64,000 bases of DNA from Desulfatibacillum aliphaticivorans DSM 15576 (GCF_000429905.1 NZ_AUCT01000017.1:1-64000); one strand, 5' to 3'. Positions 35,100 to 44,900 are shown, counted from the stretch's first letter. A program made the numbers and translations. The notes: generated from the sequence alone by a model not told the origin.

Positions 35100-35875
35100 T
35101 ACCAATACTCCTCTTCGTCTATTGAATCATTTGTTGATGTCGGAACTCCATTCGGATTTTGCGATTTGCTGCGCGTGGTCACCGACATTGTTACCTTACG
35201 GAAGAATTCGTGTATTTTATCTGCATCTTCCGCTCGAAAGACGGTGTTTTTAATCTCGCTCCCATTGACTTCCGCTAGGACGGGCGTAGTTGAGATAAAA
35301 CGCTCAAGTGTCTCAATCCCCGGATCACTGCCAATGCCCATAGCCATAAAGAAGCATTTTGAAGAACGACCATCTTTGATTAGCGACTCAACGGGAGCTT
35401 TCCAGGAATCCGTTGGCTGTCCATCGGATACCAATACAATCGTCGGGCGATAGGCACGGGAAGGAACAACATCCTTGTCCTCAATCATAGCTTTTACCAA
35501 ATTGAACGCCTCGCCCATTGAGGTACACCCGTCAGCCTCCATGTCCGTCCATTCAACAGACGAGGCAGCAGTGGGCGGCAGATGCTGTTCGGCGCAATCA
35601 CCAAAAGTAATGATAGAAATCAGAAATTCAGTTTCTGCTCCCTCTTCAGCGGTAAATGAGTCAAGCATCTGCTTAACCGCCTGATTCATGATCTGAATCT
35701 TTGATGTTCCACCCTCTACCAACTCCCAAGTCTGCCCATCGCTTTCCACGGTCTGTCCAGTGCGGACGACATTTTCGGGATCAACAACTTCACCCATTGA
35801 ACCGCTGACATCCAGCAGAAGAAACACAGGCAACGGTTTTGCCTTTGGTGCCGTAAATTTACTCGGATCAAACAT
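35099..35875 (-). CDS. TerY-like vWA-domain protein (second copy)
   Basis: A 258-residue vWA protein of the TerY type. MIDAS residues are intact: LLLDVSGSMGEV, an ADGCTSMG threonine-type loop and IVLVSDGQPTDSW. A 25-residue insertion rich in Asp/Glu follows the first MIDAS motif, not present in the first copy. The C-terminus ends in EEEYW. It is a tandem paralogue of the upstream vWA protein (similar throughout the PSRAYRPT(I/V)VLVSDG core). The ATG overlaps the preceding stop (TAATG). TerY-like proteins are metal-binding scaffolds linked to kinase/phosphatase pairs in Ter-type systems. Confidence 0.85.
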   Translation of the reverse strand: MFDPSKFTAPKAKPLPVFLLLDVSGSMGEVVDPENVVRTGQTVESDGQTWELVEGGTSKIQIMNQAVKQMLDSFTAEEGAETEFLISIITFGDCAEQHLPPTAASSVEWTDMEADGCTSMGEAFNLVKAMIEDKDVVPSRAYRPTIVLVSDGQPTDSWKAPVESLIKDGRSSKCFFMAMGIGSDPGIETLERFISTTPVLAEVNGSEIKNTVFRAEDADKIHEFFRKVTMSVTTRSKSQNPNGVPTSTNDSIDEEEYW

Positions 35876-36627
35876 TACCAATAATCCTCCTCATCTGTTT
35901 GTTCATTAGTTGCATCTGTGTCCTGAGACGGTGCAGGTGCTGTTTTAGGTCTTTCTGTCCGATCCTCTATCGTTGCAGGCTTGACTTCAATATCGGCAGG
36001 CTTCGTTACCTGATTGGGGTTCTGCGACTGTGTACGCATCGTGACCGACATCGTGACAAATTTAAATGCATCTCGCAATTGCTTGGCATTTTCAGCATAC
36101 AAAAGCGGTGTCTCAGCGTTGCCGATAAACTTTCCAAGCACGTCCTCATCTGCATCTGCTCCAATTGCCATTGCCATTCGATCGCACTTTGACGAACGTC
36201 CCTCATTGATGAAATCCTGTAAAGGAGTCTTCCAGTTGTCCCCTGGACGCCCATCCGAAACGAGAACAACCGTAGGCCTATAGGCACGCGATGGTATGAC
36301 ATCCTTGTCCTCTATCATCGCTTTCGCCATCTTGAGTGCAGTGCCCAGTGGAGTGCCACCTCCCGCAGACAAATCATGCCACGAAATATTACTGGCACTC
36401 GTCAATGCCTGATGGAGACTAACTTCGGCTCCAAAAGTGATGATTGCGACATGGATTTCCGTTTCACCACTCTCCGAGTCACAGAATGTCTCTAACATCT
36501 CCTTTACGGCGGCATTAAGATTCTGAATCTTCGGCCCGCACATACTTCCGCTTACATCCAGTAACAGAATTACCGGCAAAGGCTTTGCCGTTGGTGCCGT
36601 GAATTGTGATGGATCAAATGCTGTCAT
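35875..36627 (-). CDS. TerY-like vWA-domain protein (first copy)
   Basis: A 250-residue vWA protein. MIDAS elements: LLLDVSGSMCG, AGGGTPLGTA and VVLVSDGRPGDNW. The start at 36627 is set by AGGAG upstream of MTAFDPSQF; the longer frame upstream lacks a ribosome site. The C-terminal quarter is Pro/Thr/Lys-rich, then ends in EEDYW, like its tandem copy. It is the second gene of the operon, after the nuclease-like gene. No tellurite-resistance TerB/C/D/E gene is present, so this is a TerY-only module. Confidence 0.85.
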   Translation of the reverse strand: MTAFDPSQFTAPTAKPLPVILLLDVSGSMCGPKIQNLNAAVKEMLETFCDSESGETEIHVAIITFGAEVSLHQALTSASNISWHDLSAGGGTPLGTALKMAKAMIEDKDVIPSRAYRPTVVLVSDGRPGDNWKTPLQDFINEGRSSKCDRMAMAIGADADEDVLGKFIGNAETPLLYAENAKQLRDAFKFVTMSVTMRTQSQNPNQVTKPADIEVKPATIEDRTERPKTAPAPSQDTDATNEQTDEEDYW

Positions 36628-36672
36628 CTTTGTTCTCCTAATTAATTTGCTGGTTTCAATTTCATACAATTC

Positions 36673-36954
36673 TCAATACTCGGGGAAAAACTCAGCAAGG
36701 TTTCTACTCCCGACAAACACTTCGCAGACCAGTCGGCCCCGATCCACTTTGTAAGCGGTCCTGAGTTCAACCTGCTGCCCATTGATAAGTTTTGACAAAG
36801 CATCCTTCGCTTTCTGCCCTTTGGCGGTGTGCAGTTCCGGAGCATCGTAACCGGCGGGACGAACTCTGGTTCCGGTCTCACCGTTCCATTTCCACTCCGG
36901 TGACACCTCGAAGGTATCTCCGTCGATAATTGAAGTGACTTTGAATGCTGGCAT
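36673..36954 (-). CDS. staphylococcal-nuclease-like (TNase/SNc) small protein, first gene of the operon
   Basis: A 93-residue OB-fold protein of the thermonuclease family. Visible motifs: IIDGDTFEV (metal-binding Asp), VRPAGYDAPEL (Arg, Asp and Glu of the active site) and DRGRLVCEVFV (second catalytic Arg). It has no signal peptide, so it would be cytoplasmic. It stops soon after the last OB strand and lacks the C-terminal helices of a full SNase (about 149 residues), so catalysis is possible but unproven; it could be a binding module. AGGAG precedes the ATG at 36954, and the sigma-54-type promoter would start transcription about 45 bases upstream. Confidence 0.75.
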   Translation of the reverse strand: MPAFKVTSIIDGDTFEVSPEWKWNGETGTRVRPAGYDAPELHTAKGQKAKDALSKLINGQQVELRTAYKVDRGRLVCEVFVGSRNLAEFFPEY

Positions 36955-37008
36955 CGTTGCTCCTTTTGCTTTTCCAACCAATTGCGCTTCTTTCTGCATC
37001 TGGTCTTT

Positions 37009-37024
37009 AGCAACCGGTGTGCCA
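37009..37024 (-). promoter_or_regulatory. sigma-54 (-24/-12) promoter of the large operon
   Basis: On the minus strand the site reads TGGCACACCGGTTGCT, a full match to TGGCAC-N5-TTGCW. Predicted transcription start is near 36998, about 45 bases before the first ATG. The gene ending just upstream encodes a sigma-54 activator with the GAFTGA loop, so promoter and activator are adjacent. This is the strongest regulatory call in the window. Confidence 0.85.
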
Positions 37025-37102
37025 GATTGTTTAAAATGGCGTAACCTACTGTTATTGTTGAGATTATAAAACTCCTAACAAAGAGCAAGCATTGACTGTA
37101 TT

Positions 37103-37139
37103 TCAACTCAGGTTGATGCATTTTAAACCCCGGTTTAAA
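37103..37139. promoter_or_regulatory. two inverted repeats, candidate enhancer (UAS) sites
   Basis: TCAAC-TCAG-GTTGA at 37103-37116 and the perfect 8-bp palindrome TTTAAACC-CC-GGTTTAAA at 37122-37139, about 80-115 bp upstream of the sigma-54 promoter, the normal distance for a sigma-54 activator. The second overlaps the stop codon of the activator gene. It lacks a U-tract, so a terminator is less likely. Confidence 0.5.
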
Positions 37140-38631
37140 GTTTTCGTTTTGTCTGATTCAAAAACTTGTGCACCGCCTGAGGGGTTACACCCAACATCCT
37201 CGCCGCCTGACTCTGATTGCCGTTCGCAGCCTCAAGCGCCCTCAAAATCATCTGCTTGCGGGCACTGCCGAGAAACTCATCCAGAGAAAAACCCTCGTAA
37301 GGCTCGGGCAAAGCATCCAATGGATCGGCATAGGTGATCGGCTCGGTAATAAGCAGGTCTGAGGCATCCAGTACCTCCACACGACTCAGCCTCACAGAGC
37401 GCTCGATGACATTCTCAAGATCTCTGATGTTGCCTTCCCAGTTGTGCGCCTGCAGACGACTGAGCGCATCGGCCGTGAGTCGACGCTGTCTTTTCAGGGA
37501 ACCGTTCAACCGGTCCAGAATATGGAGCACCAGTTTGGGAATATCTGAACGCCGCTCGCGCAGGGAGGGCAGTTTGATCTCGCCGACATTCAGCCGGTAA
37601 TAAAGGTCTTCACGGAAATTACCTTTGCGAATCTGCTTGCGGAGCTCACGATTGGTAGCCGCAACGATCCGAACATCAACCGCATGGCCTTTGGTTTGAC
37701 CGATCGGTTCGACAATGCCGTCCTGAAGGACCCTTAAAAGTTTCGCCTGAGCAGGTAGCGGCAGTTCCCCAAGTTCATCCAGAAACAACGTTCCCTTGTG
37801 AGCTGCATCAAACTTTCCGGTCTGATCGTTCACAGCCCCGGTAAAGGCACCTTTTTTGTGTCCAAAAAGAATGCTCTCAACAAGGTCCTCCGGGATCGCC
37901 GCACAGTTAACCGCGACAAAAGTATCCTGAGGTCGGCCACTCAATGCATGGACATATCGGGCAAACAGCTCTTTTCCGGTTCCGGTCTCTCCGGTAATCA
38001 GGATCGGAGCCAGCGATGAGGCCAGCATGGCTCCCATCTCAAGGGCTTTGAGCATAGCCGGATGATCCCCGACAATCCCGAGCTGTGCCCGGGCCGAACC
38101 CACATCGACCTCATGTTCATCAATGAAAAAGCTGGAGGATTTGAATCGAACCGATGGAAATTCGTCCGATGACAGGTCAATCTCGCTTACAGGGGGGAGA
38201 TCCTTTGTTACAAAGCGTGGTGGTCTTACATGAAGAATCTTGGCCGGAATTTCACCGGAAGCGGCCAACAACACCCAGCAGGCATGCATCTGTGGTGTGC
38301 CCGAGGCGACCGAGATAAAGAAGTTGGCCGGACCATGCTCTTCCTGAATGGCATGCGCATGCTGCTTCAGCCCGCCAAAGATGTCCCGGTAGCTGGTCGG
38401 GTCCGACAGCTTCATATCCAGAACGTGAACATCACAGTCCGGATGCAATGCGTTGATCGCCTCTTTGGTGTTCCTGCTGATCTCCCGGGTGGTTGGCGTA
38501 TCAAAGAGAAATACGTGCCCAAAACTTCTGACGTTCAACAACGACAGGATCGGCCCCGGTTGTTCTTCTTGGTCTACCAGCCCTTTTGAATAGGGGTCGT
38601 GAAACCCGGTAAATGTCAGCAGGATATCCAT
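37135..38631 (-). CDS. RtcR-like CARF-domain sigma-54 transcriptional activator
   Basis: A 498-residue activator. Residues 1-160 form an RtcR-type CARF sensor (LLTFTGFHDPY, GPILSLLNVRSFGHV, FISVASGTPQMHACWVLL). The AAA+ domain has Walker A ETGTGKELFARY near residue 210, GAFTGA near 259 and GTLFLDELGELP. A Fis-type helix-turn-helix ends the protein (GNQSQAARMLGVTPQAVHKF). E. coli RtcR works the same way, relieving CARF-mediated inhibition on RNA damage. The ATG lies 2 bases after the Res-like stop, with GAGGGGG ahead of it, so it is translated from the second operon. It probably activates the -24/-12 promoter at 37009-37024. Its sensor resembles that of the CARF nuclease. Confidence 0.88.
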   Translation of the reverse strand: MDILLTFTGFHDPYSKGLVDQEEQPGPILSLLNVRSFGHVFLFDTPTTREISRNTKEAINALHPDCDVHVLDMKLSDPTSYRDIFGGLKQHAHAIQEEHGPANFFISVASGTPQMHACWVLLAASGEIPAKILHVRPPRFVTKDLPPVSEIDLSSDEFPSVRFKSSSFFIDEHEVDVGSARAQLGIVGDHPAMLKALEMGAMLASSLAPILITGETGTGKELFARYVHALSGRPQDTFVAVNCAAIPEDLVESILFGHKKGAFTGAVNDQTGKFDAAHKGTLFLDELGELPLPAQAKLLRVLQDGIVEPIGQTKGHAVDVRIVAATNRELRKQIRKGNFREDLYYRLNVGEIKLPSLRERRSDIPKLVLHILDRLNGSLKRQRRLTADALSRLQAHNWEGNIRDLENVIERSVRLSRVEVLDASDLLITEPITYADPLDALPEPYEGFSLDEFLGSARKQMILRALEAANGNQSQAARMLGVTPQAVHKFLNQTKRKL

Positions 38632-38633
38632 CT

Positions 38634-41600
38634 CTATTTGGCCCCCTCTGAAACTGCCTGCTGCAACGTATCAAACAGTTTGTCTATGTACCCATCCCGG
38701 TCATCCGTCATGAAGAGCACATGATTGGCTTCCATCTCATCCTGCGGGATTCCCCAACGAAGCTGGGGATATTTTGTCCACGACAGAATAAAACTGTTGA
38801 GAATGACATCCGGGTTGGCAAATCGGCTTTCGATATCTTTGATGCGCTTGTGGAATTGCACCTTCTCACTCGCGGGGCCTTCGTGGAGCAGCCCGTGCGG
38901 CTCAATGAAGGTGACATATTGTTTGCCATCAACAATCATCCACAGAATAAAGTCGGGATGGAAATTACCCGCTTCAAAAAAGCCCACGCCTTTTCCGCGA
39001 CTCAGGTTCCGGAGCAAAAAGAGTTCAACCCCGTCCTTTTGAAGCTGCTCCGCATTGGTTTCGGACCAATCTTTAAGATCCGTCACAAACTGAAATTCAC
39101 TTTCGTTCAGCGCTACTGGCAGAATGGTAATTTTTCCACCTTTTCTTACATGGAAGAGCGGCTGAAAAAGATGCATTCCAAAGCGGCATGCTTGGAGTTC
39201 GCCTGCTTTAAGCAGTGATTGTTTGTTTTCTTCCAACTCCTTTTTGAGCTTTTCGATGGCAAGGATTACCTGTTCTTCACTGCCATCGACTATGAGCTGA
39301 TAAAAATCTTCCTGAGGGATATTGTCATCTTCCGGCGTAAGCTCCCGGAGCTCAAGGCGTGGCTCAATAAATGACCGTTTACAATAGTTGTAATAGTGAT
39401 CACAGAACCGTTTGAGAAGCTCTGCAGCTACTTGCTGCAGCAACGAGACGTCATCAAATCCAGCCGGTTCCAATCGGGCCGTCGGAAGAAAGAGGGTGTA
39501 CCATGTTTTATCTGTAAGTAGCTTATGGATGCCCGCTTTATCAATATTCAGGTTGTACCAACTTCTCTCACGCTTGAACTGCTCGAGTTCGAAATACAAC
39601 TCATCCAGATTCAGCAACGAGATATGTCTATCGGCCAATTTCACATCATCTTTTTTAATCGCCTCGGCGGTCTTCTTTGAGTGGATGGACTGAATACGCG
39701 GATACCAGTCAGACACAACCGGGTGCAGCTGAAGGTACTCTGTTAGCTGACCAAGGTTGGGGACGGGAGCATCCTTCTTAAAGTCATATTCTTTTCCGTC
39801 ATCCGCCTTCCGTTTTGGCCTGATGATCTGCAACTTTTTGCCGAAGTCATAGGTGACATTCAGCGGTATGGTAAACACACGTCTCCGCTCATTGCCGGGC
39901 AATCCTTCATCGGCAAGGAATTGGCGGAATTTCTCCATAAAATCGGCTTCCACACCGAATACGTTCAGCGTCTCGAGTTCCTCGATATATTGAGGAATGG
40001 ACGGAGCATAGCTGTGCCCGCTTCGCTTGAGGCTCCAGCCGTATCCTTTCAGTCGCACGCCACGCCCAAAGAGCTGAATAATTTGCGCCCCTTCGCTTTT
40101 ACCAACGTGCATCAAACCAAGGGTACTCACTCGCCAGCAGTCCCAGCCTTCGACAAATTTCTTTGATCCAATAAGCAGGTTGACCGGTGACGATGAGTCC
40201 TTAACGGAATCAAAGGTCGCTTCCGAGAAGTCGCTATCCTCAACAGACAGTGACAAACCATCCTGCTTGGCCACGCCTTCAATGTGATCCGCAAGCGCTT
40301 TGGCATCGCCAACGTTAATCAATCCGAAAGGCGTCTCTGATGTGCCGACCCGCAGAGCAATTTCCCCGGATTCGCCTTTTACGCGATCAAGGGCCAGATG
40401 CCCCCCGGTATTCGTATTGAACAGGCGCTTCAGGATATTTTTGTAGAGATCGTCATAGGAAAGCCCTGCGTTCATTGTTTTGGCCAGCCATGTAAATGAG
40501 CCTTCAAAAATATCAACGCCATTACTATCCAATAGACCTGTGTCCTGTCCGTTTCCAGTCAGGATTTCCTCCATACGCTTACAGGCCTTATCTTTGCTCG
40601 AAAGGAAATCGGCTATAAATGCGATGATCTGGGCCACATCGGTTGCGACAATCTGTTCGTCCTTCCCGAGCTTGCCACCGGTTACGGTGCTCCCAACGAA
40701 AACCCATAGAGGCTTCTCTATATTGAAAGGATGTAATGACTGGCTCTTGTCCTCATAGATATCAAGCTGCTGATAGAACTTAAGTAGACATGCAGTCAAG
40801 TAGACGGCTTTGAGATCATCAAATGATTTTGGTAAGTTGAGGATCTGGTAGTCTTTACCGAAACCATCCTCATAAAACCAACGGTAGGAGTAGTCGAAAA
40901 CAACCGTCTTTGCATAATCGTCTTCATGCCCCGTACCGGAAACGGCCTGATCAAAGGTTGCCGAGTATTCGAAGGTAAAGCCTTTTTCACACAGCATCGC
41001 GCGGTTTTTAAACCATGCGTTTTCATCAGCCTTGGCATTTTTTCCAGAAAGGCCACGATGCCCTTCGTCAACAAGCAGCAGATTCTGATCACCAAGGCTG
41101 CGTGTTGCAATGGTGTTCGGGCCTTCCTTGTCGCCCAACTTGGTAATTTCCAGAACATCCACGCGGGAAAGTCCTTGAGCCTGCGTGAACAGACTGTGGC
41201 CTTCCTTTGAAAAATTGGATGCGCCAATGTTACTCTCGGAAAACTCGGCAATATGTTGTTCGCTCAATCGCTCATTCGGTGAGATAAGAACAACTCTGGA
41301 GAGATCCTTCTCTTTGCCGTATTTTTTTGAGTAGTGCTTATACTGCAGGTAATTGACATGCATCAGCAACGTTTTGCCTGAACCGGTGGCATTCTGCAAA
41401 GAGAGCTTGTTCAGCTCGTCTTCATTGAAATAGGCCATATCAGCATATTCCGGCCAACGGCTATTAAAGCGGTCAACATACTCGTTCAATGCTGTGAGCA
41501 AAGACTCCCGGTCACTGAAATAGCGATCGAGATAGATTTCAACAAACAGAAGCGAAAGCCACTGGTAATACTTCCAGACCACTGGACGATGACGCTTGGC

Positions 41601-41906
41601 ATTGATCGCTTGGGTGTGATGGACAATATTCTCCTCATAAGCCAGCAGTTGCGTCTTGCTTAGTTCCGTTACATCATCCCAAAACAGATTGCTGTTAACC
41701 AGTGCATGGTAGAAGTTGTGTAGATTATCCTTGTCGAGACCTTCCAGCCTCGGATCACGAATAGGCTCAGCCAGTTTGTGAAATGGACGCTTCTTTGCGC
41801 CTTCCCGAAGCGGATCAATGCCGAACAAACTCACCAGCCATTGATTCAGGAGAAGCTTGTCCCTGAATTTATGCTGTTTTGGTCCTTTGGATTTTCGTTT
41901 GGCCAT
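38634..41906 (-). CDS. type III Res-like DEAD/DEAH helicase-nuclease
   Basis: A 1090-residue SF2 ATPase of the type III restriction (Res) kind. Walker A is LQNATGSGKTLLMHVNY near residue 169 and the DEAH-like box is LLLVDEGHRGLSG near 275, followed by FEYSATF (motif III). The helicase C-terminal part includes QLFGRGVRLKGYG. The C-terminus has FHPDFILWMI...YVTFIEPHG near residue 982, which fits the PD...(D/E)xK pattern of Res nucleases, but the last position is His instead of Lys. The start is set by a TAATG overlap with the methyltransferase gene. It would cut or translocate unmodified DNA together with the methyltransferase. Confidence 0.82.
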   Translation of the reverse strand: MAKRKSKGPKQHKFRDKLLLNQWLVSLFGIDPLREGAKKRPFHKLAEPIRDPRLEGLDKDNLHNFYHALVNSNLFWDDVTELSKTQLLAYEENIVHHTQAINAKRHRPVVWKYYQWLSLLFVEIYLDRYFSDRESLLTALNEYVDRFNSRWPEYADMAYFNEDELNKLSLQNATGSGKTLLMHVNYLQYKHYSKKYGKEKDLSRVVLISPNERLSEQHIAEFSESNIGASNFSKEGHSLFTQAQGLSRVDVLEITKLGDKEGPNTIATRSLGDQNLLLVDEGHRGLSGKNAKADENAWFKNRAMLCEKGFTFEYSATFDQAVSGTGHEDDYAKTVVFDYSYRWFYEDGFGKDYQILNLPKSFDDLKAVYLTACLLKFYQQLDIYEDKSQSLHPFNIEKPLWVFVGSTVTGGKLGKDEQIVATDVAQIIAFIADFLSSKDKACKRMEEILTGNGQDTGLLDSNGVDIFEGSFTWLAKTMNAGLSYDDLYKNILKRLFNTNTGGHLALDRVKGESGEIALRVGTSETPFGLINVGDAKALADHIEGVAKQDGLSLSVEDSDFSEATFDSVKDSSSPVNLLIGSKKFVEGWDCWRVSTLGLMHVGKSEGAQIIQLFGRGVRLKGYGWSLKRSGHSYAPSIPQYIEELETLNVFGVEADFMEKFRQFLADEGLPGNERRRVFTIPLNVTYDFGKKLQIIRPKRKADDGKEYDFKKDAPVPNLGQLTEYLQLHPVVSDWYPRIQSIHSKKTAEAIKKDDVKLADRHISLLNLDELYFELEQFKRERSWYNLNIDKAGIHKLLTDKTWYTLFLPTARLEPAGFDDVSLLQQVAAELLKRFCDHYYNYCKRSFIEPRLELRELTPEDDNIPQEDFYQLIVDGSEEQVILAIEKLKKELEENKQSLLKAGELQACRFGMHLFQPLFHVRKGGKITILPVALNESEFQFVTDLKDWSETNAEQLQKDGVELFLLRNLSRGKGVGFFEAGNFHPDFILWMIVDGKQYVTFIEPHGLLHEGPASEKVQFHKRIKDIESRFANPDVILNSFILSWTKYPQLRWGIPQDEMEANHVLFMTDDRDGYIDKLFDTLQQAVSEGAK

Positions 41907-44900
41907 TATGCCTCTCCTCCAACTTCCCACATTTTCTTATGGAACTCCTCTTCAATGAGGCGGACCTTCCAGTTCTCGTCATCCTTTTTCAGGTTGGGCA
42001 GGTTGTTGGAGCCGTTGACATAGATGGTGTCGTATTCAAAGTCGCGGGTTGAAATGCGGAATTTTTCGAACCACTCATCCAGCATCAGGTTGTCTTCTTC
42101 CAGATTGCCGGTGAGCTTACGCCACACGATCAGCACACGCTCTTTCTGACCGTTGTTCGGGTTCATAGGATCGGCTGGCACCCAGCCTTCCAATTTACGG
42201 AACCACCATTTACCCTCAGCGGTTTGCTGAATTTTTCCATCCACCACCAGTTTTGTGTGCTGGTCTTCGGGCAGTTCAGGATCGGGCTTGCGGGTAAAGC
42301 TGGCAGTAAAGGTCTGCGGGGCAGCCATGTTTTCAAGGCGCAGGCCAAGCAGGTAATTAAAGGTTTCAATCAGATCAATGTGTTGTTTGACCTGTTCGTC
42401 ACTGCCGGGCTTTTTCACCACAAGGGCGTAGGCGCAAGGGTCGGCAAAAGCGTCGATATTGAGCAAACTCTGACTGCCCCGGGTCTCCACATCCAGCAGA
42501 TAGCGGAGCATGTAGTCCTCTTTAAGCGATGGATTGCTCTCGATGGCCTTGCCACGGACAGGATTGTCATCAAAAACAAGGTTGTTCAGTGTGTCTTCGT
42601 AGGATTCCAGACGGATATATTTGAAGCAAAAATCTCTTTCTGCCTCATGTTTTTTATTGGTTTTATTCACGAGCTTGAGACGAAGAAGTGCCTTGTCATC
42701 AAAGTAATTGCTTTGCTCGATACCGATAAACTTAATATTTCTTTTTAATGCGGTTGCCGCCGTTGTACCACTACCTAGAAAGAAATCGAGAACACAATCT
42801 TGTGGCTTACAGCATATGTCATAAATTCGATTTAATAGATTTTCTGGTTTTTTACCTTTTTTAAGAGAGACCCCCCCCTCGTTATGCAAATCGTTTGGCA
42901 AAATATCATCCCAAATATCTGATAAAGGTTCAGCTGTTACAGTCTCGCCATTTATCTCAACTAATCTATCTGAATAAAAAAGTAGTCTCTGACCTCCAAT
43001 GAGATACATGTCAGGAACCCCATTCCTTTTGAAATGAAGTATTTCAGATTTGTTTTTACGAGATTTTTTGATCGCTTCTTGGGCATCTTTGCTAACATTG
43101 GATTCATCAGGGTATGCAAGCTGTATTACAGACGCTGCATTATCTTTAACAAACTGATAAATCTCATCTTCAAATTTTTTCCCCAACCGTTGTTTGAGTT
43201 CTCTTTTGGGTATGTTCTTATGTTGAGAAAATGCGTCTAATAAGGATATGATTCTCCATTCACTTGAATCTAAATTTCTGTTTTCTATGAAATTATTATA
43301 CCGATCATTCCGCCCTCTCGCCTTAAAGGCACGCTGGGGTTCCCATTTGGATTTGTTCTTTGCATAAAGAACAATATACTCAACAATGTTCACAAGCCCT
43401 TTGTTAATGGCTTTATGACCAGTCACAGATCCTCGCTTGACAGTCGCTATTCCCGCTCGATTCTCCTTGCCATAAGTATCGTCAAGAATCCTCAAAGTAT
43501 TTGAAATTTCATTTTCATCAATACTAATTGCTATTGCGCCATCATCATTAATCAACTGATGTGACAGTTTGATTCTATCAGCAATCAATGATATCCAACT
43601 TGAAGATTGATAATTGTCTTTGTAAAGAAATTCATCTTGACCAGTGTTGTAAGGCGGATCTATGTAAATACTATTTACCTTTTCGAATTCCTTTAGCCGC
43701 AACAGGTTCAACGCCTGAAAGTTCTCCGAATGAATCAGCAGGCCATCGCACTGTTCATCAAAATCCTCGATGGACGCAATTAACTTTGCCTTAAAATCAC
43801 TGCTGAAAAATGCAGTATCCAATACCAGTTTGTCGTTCGCTTTCAGAAAGTCCGTCGTCAGCGGAACCGAATATTCTGGCGCCCCCATACCGGGCAATCC
43901 TCCGGCATCGCCCTTGATCTCATCAATGGCAAAGAGCTTTACCCATTCTTCACATTGCGCATCGTTGGCAGCAATTTCTTCGTACAAATCTACGGAAATG
44001 CGATCCAGCGTAATGCAGTAGTTGGTCTCGGTGACGAACTTCTTTTTCAGCCAGAGCTTCTTCTGAAAATCTTCCAGCTGGGCGAGAAAGTCGATCAGCT
44101 TTGTGGCAATCTTGCGGATGACCTTGAGCTTGGCCAGATAGTTTTCCACGGCAGGGGCATCGGCGTTTTCGATATCATCAAGGTGCATCACCTCGTTTTT
44201 GATATAGAAATCCAGCTCTCGTTTAAGGAAGCCTGAAAGGTCTTTATGGATGAAGTAGTCGCAGGTGTTGCGGGCGGTGTACTGGTTGATATATTTCGCC
44301 AGTAGCGGTCTGTTGGAAATCTTGTCTGTCGGTGCATGCAGGCCCAATGCGCTGAGATATTCTTTGGCCTTTTCTGACCCGGAAGCAGCCTCAATAACCT
44401 TTTCAGCAATGGCCAGATTCGGCATATCCCCTTTGTTCAGGCTCTTGCCGAATTTTTCTTTCAATGCTTTCTCTGTATCGGCATCAACGTCATTCTTCCC
44501 ACCGGGTAGCGCTTTGTATTCAAAATTGATAACCAGCTCATCTGCATCGTTGAACTCAACCGGGGTTTCCTCGTGCAGAATGAAAAACCGCTTTTTATCT
44601 TCGGCAGCCTTTACATTGCCATGCTCACCTTCGCTGGCATCGACAATACGGAAATGTACCTTGAGCGTTTTTTCCGGGATGCCGTTTAGAACCTTTTCTC
44701 CATCCGACATCTTACGGATTTCAGCGGCTTGGGTAATATCGAAGCTATAGTTGGAAAAGTATTCTGCCGTTTTAATGTAGTATTGGTCCGCATTGGCCCA
44801 GTGCAGCTTAACTTCTTCGCCATTATACGGAATAGCAAAAGGGGCAGCCTTCCCGGCGTTCTCTCGGGCGTAATACCGGCGGGATATAAAATCGCCTTCG

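Noticed and set aside
25543..36627. A tellurite-resistance (Ter) operon, suggested by TerY-like vWA genes.
   Set aside because: TerB, TerC, TerD and TerE homologues are absent; only the TerY-type and kinase/phosphatase parts occur, alongside nucleases and helicases.
13593..37139. A CRISPR-Cas type III locus, suggested by the CARF nuclease.
   Set aside because: No repeat array, Cas10, Cas7, Cas6 or other effector gene is visible anywhere in the window.
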